Source of the DNA: Planctomycetaceae bacterium | Lineage (GTDB): Bacteria > Planctomycetota > Planctomycetia > Pirellulales > Thermoguttaceae | Direction: 5' to 3' | Length of the DNA stretch: 12,201 bases | Assembly: GCA_031276415.1 (NCBI GenBank) | Contig: JAISNF010000581.1 | Location: 1 to 12,201, forward strand | Shown: piece by piece, positions 6,002 to 12,201 of the stretch | Layout of the letters: every line of letters starts with the position of its first letter | Position numbering within the stretch: the first letter of the stretch is position 1 | Notes under the pieces: model-generated | Databases searched by the model: none | What the model was told of the DNA's origin: nothing | Seen by the model: only the letters and a program-made list of their open reading frames with translations | Translations under genes and position numbers: made by a program

Positions 6002-6917
6002 ACAGCCATCCGGCAAGATAGCGTTCACCGGTATCCGGCAATACGGTAACAATTTGTTGATTAGCGTATTGGGGTTGTTTACTTAATTCCAGAGCGGCGT
6101 GCAAGGCTGCGCCGGAAGAAATTCCGACCAATAGACCTTCACGGCGTGCAGCGGCGCGGGCGGTGGCTCCGGCTTCTTCGGAAATGACGGGGAAAATTTC
6201 ATCGATGATATTTGTGTTTAACACGGACGGAATAAATCCTGCGCCGATTCCTTGAATTTTGTGTGATCCCGGCAAACCGCCGGAAAGGACTGGAGATTCG
6301 GCTGGTTCGACGGCAATGATTTTGACATTGGGTTTCCGTTGTTTCAATATTTCGCCGACGCCGGTGATTGTTCCGCCGGTTCCAACTCCTGCAACGAAAA
6401 CATCAATTTTACCATTGGTATCATTCCAGATTTCTTCTGCGGTTGTTAGGCGGTGATAGGCGGGATTTTCGGGGTTATCGAATTGTTGGGGCATAAATGC
6501 TCCGCGAATATTTTTAACGAGTTTTTCTGCTTGGAGGACTGCGCCTTCCATACCAAGTTTACCGTCGGTCAATTGTAATTCAGCACCGTAGGCGGAGAGG
6601 AGTTTTCGTCGTTCAAGGCTCATGGTATCCGGCATGGTCAGAATCAGCCGATAGCCTTTTACTGCGGCGACCAATGCGAGACCGATACCGGTATTACCGC
6701 TGGTGGGTTCAACGATTACTGCACCGGGTTTTAATTTCCCTGATTTTTCTGCGGCTTCAATCATAGCGATAGCGATACGGTCTTTAACGCTACCTGCCGG
6801 ATTAAACGATTCGACTTTTGCCAAAACTTCTGCTTTACCTGTATTCAATTTATTGATTCGAATAAGCGGTGTTTTACCGATTTTTTCCAAAATGTTTGAA
6901 AGAATATGAGATGTCAT
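5991..6917 (-). CDS. cysK: Cysteine synthase (O-acetylserine sulfhydrylase)
   Basis: This 308-aa PLP enzyme makes L-cysteine from O-acetyl-L-serine and sulfide in the cytoplasm, the last step of sulfur assimilation. The PLP Schiff-base lysine is Lys45 in NPAGSVKDR. The substrate-binding loop is PTSGNTG at 71-77, the cofactor phosphate-binding GVGTGGT loop lies near 177-183, and GISSGAA and PDTGERYL are in the C-terminal part. MPQQFDNPENPAYHRLTTAEEIW is also characteristic of CysK over cystathionine beta-synthase. Length and motifs are complete. The ATG at 6917 follows AGAGGGA at good spacing and has a strong promoter upstream. The last codons, Asn-Ser-stop, come from a 7-bp tandem repeat array, so the extreme C-terminus is shaped by repeat DNA. 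No serine acetyltransferase gene is adjacent. Confidence 0.96.
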   Translation of the reverse strand: MTSHILSNILEKIGKTPLIRINKLNTGKAEVLAKVESFNPAGSVKDRIAIAMIEAAEKSGKLKPGAVIVEPTSGNTGIGLALVAAVKGYRLILTMPDTMSLERRKLLSAYGAELQLTDGKLGMEGAVLQAEKLVKNIRGAFMPQQFDNPENPAYHRLTTAEEIWNDTNGKIDVFVAGVGTGGTITGVGEILKQRKPNVKIIAVEPAESPVLSGGLPGSHKIQGIGAGFIPSVLNTNIIDEIFPVISEEAGATARAAARREGLLVGISSGAALHAALELSKQPQYANQQIVTVLPDTGERYLAGWLFNS

Positions 6918-6964
6918 AATTTCCCTCTATTTACATATAAAACATATAGACTTACTATGTATTT

Positions 6965-6993
6965 ATGATATTGAATAAAATCGGCATTGTCAA
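6965..6993 (-). promoter_or_regulatory. Strong sigma70-type promoter for cysK
   Basis: On the minus strand the consensus -35 TTGACA (6993-6988) and TATCAT (6970-6965) are separated by exactly 17 bases. This gives a leader of about 40 bases before the ATG at 6917. It is the best promoter match in the window. Confidence 0.65.
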
Positions 6994-7071
6994 CACAAAG
7001 ATTCAGAAAAAAAATAAGATTTAAAATTTCGGTTTAGAAATTCCCAATCTATTGTTTTTAGTGGAGAGTTT

Positions 7072-7172
7072 TTAGTTGAGAGTGGAGAGTATTCGCAATG
7101 CGGAATTATTTACCAAAACGTTTTTAATCCGCATTGCGAAACTCTCCACTCTCCACTCTCAACTATCAACTA
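7072..7172. repeat. Large palindrome built from a 13-bp stem plus 7-bp repeats
   Basis: TTCGCAATGCGGA (7092-7104) pairs perfectly with TCCGCATTGCGAA (7128-7140) across a 23-base AT-rich loop. Outside it, TAGTTGAGAGTGGAGAG on the left pairs with ACTCTCC/ACTCTCA/ACTATCA heptamers on the right, where there is one extra 7-bp unit. A run AAAAGGGGGTTG plus seven T follows. It lies between the divergent cysK and GH50-like genes and encodes nothing. Confidence 0.8.
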
Positions 7173-7214
7173 AAAGGGGGTTGTTTTTTTACATAAATGT
7201 ATTATAAATAAACC

Positions 7215-7332
7215 GTAACCGTTCACGGAGATTCGTTTAACAAGTTATCATAATAAAAAATCAATCTTAACCGTTGTAGAGACGCAATACATTGCGTCTC
7301 TACGATTTAAAACTATTACCGTGAATGATTAC
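7215..7332. repeat. Nested inverted-repeat element with a 13-bp perfect hairpin
   Basis: Inner hairpin: GTAGAGACGCAAT (7276-7288) and ATTGCGTCTCTAC (7291-7303) pair perfectly around a two-base centre. Outer arms: GTAACCGTTCACGG (7215-7228) and CCGTGAATGATTAC (7319-7332) match at 12 of 14 positions. The nested form suggests a small palindromic mobile-type repeat. It is not a terminator of either flanking gene, since both point away. Confidence 0.75.
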
Positions 7333-7343
7333 AATAAACCATC

Positions 7344-7387
7344 AACGTCAGTAATTAACGTAAGTGATTCAAAAAAATACTTACGTT
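7344..7387 (+). promoter_or_regulatory. Three-half-site operator-like array before the GH50-like gene
   Basis: AACGTCAGT (7344-7352) and AACGTAAGT (7357-7365) are direct repeats 13 bp apart. ACTTACGTT (7379-7387) is the perfect inverted copy of the second, centred 22 bp away, about two helical turns. The array lies 52-95 bases upstream of the start codon, where a repressor or activator of a polysaccharide gene could act. The cognate regulator is not in the window. Confidence 0.45.
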
Positions 7388-7438
7388 CAAATTATGTTCA
7401 AATATTGTTTTAACACTTTTGAGAAAGGAACAATCTCA

Positions 7439-9571
7439 ATGAGATTATTTACTATTTTATTTTTTTTGTGCGTGATGTGTTTTTTGTTACCATTTGTTAC
7501 GGCAAAGGAAATCGTTTTGCTGGATGTTACAAAATCGGAACCGGAAATGTTGCTCAAAACATTGAACCGGCAATCAGCAAAATTGAGTGTTCAGGACAAC
7601 TCTATTCTGGTTGAAACAGAAAAGTCGGGACAATGGCACGGGTTCAATATGGGGAAACGTGATTGGAATCTCAGTGATTGCGATTGTCTTATCATCGAAG
7701 CCGCAAACCACAACGATCAACCCCTGACTCTGTATTGCCGAATTGATTCGCCGGAATTTGATCGCAAAACAATGCGTGGCTCTTATACCAATTCTGTTAC
7801 AATAGAATCCGGTGAAATAAAACAGTACAAAATTCCACTTCCGGCAATTCTTCCGCCGCAGTTTAAGGACAAATTGTTCGGAATGCGTGGTGCTCCCGGC
7901 GGTGTTCGTATTTTCGAAACAGATACCAAACCCGATTTTCACAAAGATTCCGTTACAGGACTAACTCTTTTTCTCAACCGCGCCAATCGTGAAACAAAAT
8001 GGAGCGTCCGAAAAATTGTTGCTGTTACCAACGAAAAATCGCAACAATTTAATTGGGCGAAATGGTCAAAAATTTCAGCGGATGAATTTTTTCCAATGAT
8101 TGATCGTTTTGGTCAGTTCAAACATGAAGACTGGCTCGGTAAAGTTCATTCGGAAGAGGAATTGAAAAAGAATATCGCTATTGAAGCGGATGATTTGGCA
8201 AAATATCCCGCTCCCAAAAACCGTAACCAATACGGCGGTTACACAAATACACCGAAACACACGGCAACCGGACATTTTCGTGTCGAAAAAATTGACGGTG
8301 TTTGGTGGTTTGTTGATCCTGAAGGTTGTTTGTTTTGGTCACACGGAACCGATTGTGTTGTTGCCGGTAGTGCTACTCCAATTACTGACCGTGAATTTTA
8401 TTTCGAAGAACTCCCTAATAAAGATGATCCGAAATTCAAATATTGTTATGGTAAAGGTTCATGGGCTCCGCGTAATTATTATGAAGGGAGAGGTGTTTAC
8501 ACAACATTTAGTTTTACACAATCCAATTTGATACGGAAATACGGCGATGACTGGAAAAAAATCTTTGCCGAACTTGCACATCAACGTCTTAAAAGTTGGG
8601 GAATGAACACGATTGCCAATTGGTCGGATCCCAAAATTTACAATTTACGAAAAACACCGTACACTGCTACAATGGATAGCGGCGGTAAGCCAATCACCAG
8701 TAGTAGCGGTTTTTGGCGCAAGTTTCCTGATCCTTTTTCAAAAGAGTTTGAAGATTCCGTAACCAAAAATGCCGAAAAACTCGCCGCTGCAACTGCCGAT
8801 GATTCCTGGTGTTTAGGTTATTTTGTCGATAACGAACTTGGTTGGGGTAGTGAACGGTCATTGGCAATCGGAGTAATCATTTCGCCGCCCGATCAACCGG
8901 CAAAAATTGTTTTTCTCAATGATTTGAAAACGAAATACAATAACGATATTACCAAACTCAATGCTGTTTGGGGAACGAATCACTCTGATTGGAACGTTTT
9001 AGCAAATTCAACCGACAAACCGGATGAGACCAAAGCCAAAGAAGACCTTGACGCTTTTCACAAACGAATTTGTGAAAAATATTTCAAAACGATTCGTGAT
9101 ACGTTGAAACGGGTTGCTCCGAACAAATTATATTTTGGTTGCCGTTTTGCGTGGCTTAATGAAACAGCGGTTCGGGTTTCTGCGGATTATTGCGACGTAA
9201 TTAGTTTCAATAAATACCAACGTGATTTGAAGGAATTTAAGTTACCGGAAGGAATTGACAAACCGATTATTATTGGTGAATTTCATTTTGGTGCGTTGGA
9301 TCGCGGCATGTTCCATACGGGATTGGTTCCGACAGAATCACAGGAAAAACGAGCGGCGGCTTATGAAAATTATGTTCGTTCGGCGTTGGAACATCCGCAA
9401 ATTATCGGAACTCATTGGTTTCAGTACGGCGATCAGGCAACCACCGGTCGCGGTGACGGTGAAAATTATCAGATCGGTTTATTAAGTGTTACAGACACGC
9501 CATATCCCGAAACAATTGATGCGGTTCGGCGTATCGGTTATTCATTGTATGAAATCCGGCGGAAAAAATAG
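7439..9571 (+). CDS. Secreted GH50-like (beta-agarase family) glycoside hydrolase
   Basis: I chose the ATG at 7439 rather than the in-frame one at 7364. AAAGGA lies at 7424-7429, and the protein then begins with a clean signal peptide (MRLFTILFFLC..., likely cut after VTA near residue 22), giving 710 aa. Residues about 25-210 look like a beta-sandwich, possibly carbohydrate-binding. A TIM-barrel region follows from about 265, with HFRVEKIDGVWWFVDPEG near its start. FVDNELGWG places the probable acid/base at Glu466, and IIGEFHFGALDRGMF the probable nucleophile at Glu614; both match the GH50/clan GH-A pattern as I know it. GH50 enzymes are exo- or endo-beta-agarases releasing neoagaro-oligosaccharides. 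The real substrate could be another beta-galactan. The enzyme should act in the periplasm or outside the cell. No transporter, sulfatase or other CAZyme is adjacent, so it is not in an obvious utilisation locus. Confidence 0.8.
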   Translation: MRLFTILFFLCVMCFLLPFVTAKEIVLLDVTKSEPEMLLKTLNRQSAKLSVQDNSILVETEKSGQWHGFNMGKRDWNLSDCDCLIIEAANHNDQPLTLYCRIDSPEFDRKTMRGSYTNSVTIESGEIKQYKIPLPAILPPQFKDKLFGMRGAPGGVRIFETDTKPDFHKDSVTGLTLFLNRANRETKWSVRKIVAVTNEKSQQFNWAKWSKISADEFFPMIDRFGQFKHEDWLGKVHSEEELKKNIAIEADDLAKYPAPKNRNQYGGYTNTPKHTATGHFRVEKIDGVWWFVDPEGCLFWSHGTDCVVAGSATPITDREFYFEELPNKDDPKFKYCYGKGSWAPRNYYEGRGVYTTFSFTQSNLIRKYGDDWKKIFAELAHQRLKSWGMNTIANWSDPKIYNLRKTPYTATMDSGGKPITSSSGFWRKFPDPFSKEFEDSVTKNAEKLAAATADDSWCLGYFVDNELGWGSERSLAIGVIISPPDQPAKIVFLNDLKTKYNNDITKLNAVWGTNHSDWNVLANSTDKPDETKAKEDLDAFHKRICEKYFKTIRDTLKRVAPNKLYFGCRFAWLNETAVRVSADYCDVISFNKYQRDLKEFKLPEGIDKPIIIGEFHFGALDRGMFHTGLVPTESQEKRAAAYENYVRSALEHPQIIGTHWFQYGDQATTGRGDGENYQIGLLSVTDTPYPETIDAVRRIGYSLYEIRRKK

Positions 9572-9580
9572 ATACAAATA

Positions 9581-9637
9581 TTCCGGCGGTTAAAATCGCC
9601 GGCTACATTGGGAATGCCTCGCTGAGGCAATTTGAAA
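9581..9637 (+). repeat. Two-hairpin dispersed repeat, copy 2
   Basis: Hairpin A pairs CCGGCGGT (9583-9590) with ATCGCCGG (9595-9602) around TAAA. Hairpin B pairs TGCCTC (9615-9620) with GAGGCA (9624-9629) around GCT. Spacer CTACATT and tail ATTTGAAA match copy 1 at 5826-5882. It begins ten bases after the GH50-like stop and could also end that transcript, although no T-run follows. Confidence 0.75.
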
Positions 9638-9690
9638 CAATTATCAATTTATATTGTAAAACGAAAACCGAATTTTAAAGCGTAATGAGT

Positions 9691-9720
9691 TTATCTGCGA
9701 TAATCTGCGCCATCTGCGGA
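9691..9720. repeat. Three 10-bp units sharing ATCTGCG
   Basis: TTATCTGCGA, TAATCTGCGC and CATCTGCGGA lie head to tail between the convergent GH50-like and hydrolase genes. The 10-bp period is close to one helical turn. No function can be assigned. Confidence 0.6.
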
Positions 9721-9746
9721 CGCGTTTCTATATTTGTGTACAATTG

Positions 9747-10538
9747 TTAATGGTACAAAATAGGAAGTTCGGTACATTGGTATCGGGAAGCAATGAAAAT
9801 ATCAAGATGATTGCCGATCATTTTTTGATGTGTTGCCAGAGTTTTTTCCGGCGTATTATTTTGTTCGGAAAGATGCCCCAAACATACCCAACGCAATTTC
9901 TTGCCGTGTTTTTGAATCAATTTGGCAGATTCCACATTGGAAAGATGCCCAATATCGCTACGGATTCGTTGTTTTAGTTCTTCCGGGTAAGCACCGGTTT
10001 CAAGCATCTTTTCGTCATAATTACTCTCAAGTAATATCGCATCCAACGTTTCCACAACTTCCCCAAGCCCCAGAAAACAACAACCTAAATCCGTCATAAT
10101 CCCCAACCGCACTAAACCGTCATCAAAAACAAAACAAACAGAATCAGGCGCATCATGCGGCGTAGAAATCGTTTCAATCGTCAAATCCCCAAATCGAAGA
10201 GTTTCACCCGCCTGAAAAATATGCGGTTCTTGTAACTTTCCCAATTTTCTGGCAATTTTACTTGGTGTTGTTACATGACGATAAGTTCCCTGCGTCAACC
10301 AAACAGGAATTTTATACCGCCGATGCAATACTCCGGCTCCACAAATATGATCGGAATGAGCATGAGAAATCACAATTCCCCGAATCGATGAAATATCAAC
10401 TCCCACATGACTCAACCGCTCCACTGTTCGTGACGCCGTCATTCCGGCATCAATAAGAAGCCGAATATCACCGGATTCAAGAAAATAACTGTTACCATTA
10501 CTGCCGGATTGAAGCGATACCAGCCGAAGTGTGTTCAT
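9747..10538 (-). CDS. Metallo-beta-lactamase-fold hydrolase, YycJ/WalJ-like
   Basis: This 263-aa protein has the order of motifs seen in YycJ-type MBL-fold enzymes. The start is LVSLQSGSNGNSYFLE; the metal site is SHAHSDH at about 58-64. TPHDAPDS is near 126-133, MTDLG at about 149-152 provides the bridging Asp, and LLESNYD and GHLSN are near 169-200. LGHLSEQNNTPE is near 219-230, with the last conserved His. A di-metal (usually zinc) hydrolase acting on phosphodiester bonds is expected; family members have been proposed as nucleases linked to DNA repair or cell-wall signalling, but the substrate is not settled. There is no signal peptide, so it is cytoplasmic. It lies 101 bases downstream of the CNNM gene on the same strand and may be co-transcribed, although the gap holds tandem repeats. 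No WalK/WalR kinase-regulator genes are nearby. The start codon lacks a good ribosome-binding site. Confidence 0.9.
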   Translation of the reverse strand: MNTLRLVSLQSGSNGNSYFLESGDIRLLIDAGMTASRTVERLSHVGVDISSIRGIVISHAHSDHICGAGVLHRRYKIPVWLTQGTYRHVTTPSKIARKLGKLQEPHIFQAGETLRFGDLTIETISTPHDAPDSVCFVFDDGLVRLGIMTDLGCCFLGLGEVVETLDAILLESNYDEKMLETGAYPEELKQRIRSDIGHLSNVESAKLIQKHGKKLRWVCLGHLSEQNNTPEKTLATHQKMIGNHLDIFIASRYQCTELPILYH

Positions 10539-10583
10539 AAAAAATATCGTTATAAATAGTTACGAATTGTTCAGGTTAAATTG

Positions 10584-10628
10584 CAAATAGTTACAAATAA
10601 TTATAAATAGTTACAAATAGTTACAAAA
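10584..10628. repeat. 10-bp-period tandem repeats (AAATAGTTAC) between CNNM and MBL genes
   Basis: AAATAGTTAC or close variants occur four times between 10584 and 10628 with a period of about 10-11 bp, ending 11 bases before the CNNM stop codon. A further related piece lies near 10550-10565. The repeats are AT-rich and non-coding and could affect coupling of the two minus-strand genes. Confidence 0.6.
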
Positions 10629-10639
10629 AAATGAAAAAA

Positions 10640-11713
10640 TTACGAAACGGCAAGTGAATGAGAAAATGTTGTTTTACCAAGAAGAACATCACGCAATTGA
10701 TCCGAACAAACAAAACCAATACATTGGCGATGCTCATTGACCACGCAACCAAATGAACCATGAAGCGTTTGCATTAGAATCATTCCCGTCAGAAGCGTGT
10801 GACGGCTGGAAATTTCAACGGTACTTCGGATTGGCAATTCCGTGTGTAAAAGATGAAGCAATAATCGCGATTGCTCGTCCAATTGGTTGCGGACGGCAAT
10901 TTCAAGATCAATAGTTCGGACATAACCAACCGGTATTTCACCATATTCTTTTTCAATAGAATTATCGTCGAAAAATTGTTCATGGTCATAAACCGGCATC
11001 TCGACACAATGATTTTGCCTCGCAATTTCAAGAACTTTTGCCGGTTTCATATCCGTCGTAATTATTGGAAAATGCGATTGCGGAATAATCCAATCTTTGA
11101 TAAGTTGATTGGAAACGTCAAAAACTCCGTTTGCCAAACGCCGTTGCGTGTCAAACAAGATTCCGGTTTCCTGCCCTTCGTCCAACACCTGCGCCAACTC
11201 TTGCCGCCCCAATGTCCATTGAAGTAATTGACGACGCGTACCAAAAAAATTGGTGAGAGCAAGATTGATAATTTGAAGTAATATTGTTATAGGAATAAAA
11301 AACCAGTAACAAAAAATAAGAAACGGTAAAAATAACCGAAGCATACGATTGGGAGCGCGTAAAGAAAGATATTTCGGAAACATTTCTCCGTAAACAAACA
11401 AAAACGGCGCAAGAATTAATGTCGATCCAATTTCTACAAATACTCCTTGCAAATCCGGTAATAAACGGTTTACCAACAAAACAGTTGCCAGAGAAATCAG
11501 ATTATTGGCAACATTATTTCCCACCAAAACAGTTGCCACAAACATGCTGGGATTATTGATGAGCCGCAACATCCGTTTGGCAACCGGATCGTTTTCCATA
11601 ACATCCAAACGAAGACGAAGTTTTGGGATTCGATAAAACGCCGTTTCTGAACCACTAAACGTAGCACTAAGTGTTAAAGCCAAAAAACCAAGAAAAAGTG
11701 AAAACAAAATCAT
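10640..11713 (-). CDS. CNNM/DUF21 membrane protein with CBS domains (CorC/HlyC relative)
   Basis: This 357-aa inner-membrane protein has an N-terminal CNNM (DUF21) domain with hydrophobic segments at about 2-20, 57-83, 93-108 and 125-153. Family signatures are SGSETAFYRI (20-29), LVGNNVANNLIS (63-74) and YGEMFPKYLSLRAPNR (108-123). A cytoplasmic CBS pair follows: CBS1 about 213-275 (FPIITTDMKPAKVLEIAR, then PVGYVRTIDL), CBS2 about 295-350. The C-terminal CorC/HlyC domain of longer relatives is absent, as is the usual VMTPR at the CBS start (here IIPQSH). Homologues are linked to magnesium, cobalt or sodium efflux and to magnesium homeostasis, with nucleotide binding at the CBS domains; 'hemolysin' names are historical. 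The ATG at 11713 has no clear ribosome-binding site but starts the first helix correctly. It precedes the MBL gene on the same strand. Confidence 0.9.
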   Translation of the reverse strand: MILFSLFLGFLALTLSATFSGSETAFYRIPKLRLRLDVMENDPVAKRMLRLINNPSMFVATVLVGNNVANNLISLATVLLVNRLLPDLQGVFVEIGSTLILAPFLFVYGEMFPKYLSLRAPNRMLRLFLPFLIFCYWFFIPITILLQIINLALTNFFGTRRQLLQWTLGRQELAQVLDEGQETGILFDTQRRLANGVFDVSNQLIKDWIIPQSHFPIITTDMKPAKVLEIARQNHCVEMPVYDHEQFFDDNSIEKEYGEIPVGYVRTIDLEIAVRNQLDEQSRLLLHLLHTELPIRSTVEISSRHTLLTGMILMQTLHGSFGCVVNEHRQCIGFVCSDQLRDVLLGKTTFSHSLAVS

Positions 11714-11841
11714 ACAAAAATTTCAATCGGACAAATAAAATTAAGACAAATAAATTTTGATAATTATTCAATAGATTCATAAACAATAGATTATCCTGTT
11801 GACGGCAAAAAATCAAGTAAGTTTATATCGACTTATTATTG

Positions 11842-12201
11842 GTAACTTCTAATAACCGTTTTTTTATTTAACCACTTTATTTAACCACAGACAACAAAGA
11901 GTACAGAGAGGGGAATTTTTTTTAATTATTTAAGATCAAAAGTCAATAATTATAATATTAAATAGTGTTGAAGATAAATGTATTGAATTTTGGTCAAATG
12001 TTGTTAAATTTTACAACAAGATAACAAACTGACAAGATAATAAAAGGTACTTCAAAAAACTCAAATTTATTTTTATTAACCACAGAGGACACAGAGAACA
12101 CGGAGGAAATTTTTAATTGGAATCAAAACGTTATTTAATATTATAATTATTGACTTTTGATCTTAAATAATTAAAAAAAATTCCCCTCTCTGTACTCTTT
12201 G
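11842..12201. repeat. Composite repeat block with a perfect 70-bp inverted repeat at the window edge
   Basis: GTAACTTCTAATAACC at 11842-11857 is identical to the left end of the element at 2912. The segment 11895-11964 is a perfect inverted copy of 12132-12201, 70 bp with no mismatch, separated by 167 bases. Within that spacer 12062-12097 is identical, in inverted orientation, to 2981-3016. The right arm reaches the last base of the window, so the repeat probably continues. I see no gene anywhere in 11714-12201. Confidence 0.9.

Noticed and set aside
8181..8531. Plus-strand 116-codon frame
   Set aside because: It is a shifted-frame shadow inside the GH50-like gene.
11842..12201. Insertion sequence with terminal inverted repeats
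   Set aside because: The 167-base spacer between the 70-bp arms has no transposase frame; it is too short to be an autonomous element, so I call it a repeat only.

Overview
The window reads as an AT-rich, loosely packed bacterial chromosome segment. It has seven complete protein genes and one gene cut by the left edge, with intergenic gaps of about 100-520 bases that are rich in repeats. I see no rRNA, tRNA, CRISPR array, transposase or phage gene. A desulfoferrodoxin-type superoxide reductase points to an anaerobe or microaerophile. The secreted GH50-like glycoside hydrolase, the large FtsX-type permease and the palindromic intergenic repeats would fit an anaerobic, polysaccharide-degrading member of the Planctomycetota/PVC group. 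That placement is an inference from gene style, not from a marker gene.

Left part (1-3960): a minus-strand FtsX/MacB-type ABC permease runs off the left edge. It is open for all 656 visible codons and carries two Asn-rich in-frame inserts. After a 460-base gap with short tandem repeats come superoxide reductase and, beyond a 122-base palindromic repeat, a stand-alone biotin-protein ligase, both on the plus strand. Middle (3961-6960): an unrecognised 186-aa protein with a short tandem Ser-x-Asn-Lys stretch converges on an ABC-2/GldA-type ATPase that has no permease beside it. Upstream of that is cysteine synthase, whose last two codons and stop lie inside a 7-bp tandem array. Right part (6961-12201): a repeat-filled divergent region separates cysK from a secreted 710-aa GH50-like enzyme. 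That enzyme converges on a minus-strand pair, a YycJ-like metallo-beta-lactamase-fold hydrolase and a CNNM/CBS membrane protein. The last 490 bases are non-coding repeat DNA containing a perfect 70-bp inverted repeat that reaches the window edge.

Most genes look like independent housekeeping or stress units rather than one pathway. SOR removes superoxide, BirA biotinylates carboxylases, CysK makes cysteine, and the GH50-like enzyme attacks an external polysaccharide. The most unusual content is between the genes. There is a two-hairpin repeat present twice with base-pair-preserving changes, an inverted-repeat family carrying the AACCACAGAGGACACAGAGA core, two 7-bp-period arrays flanking cysK, and a three-half-site operator-like array in front of the GH50-like gene. 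I did not find a clear new multi-gene system.
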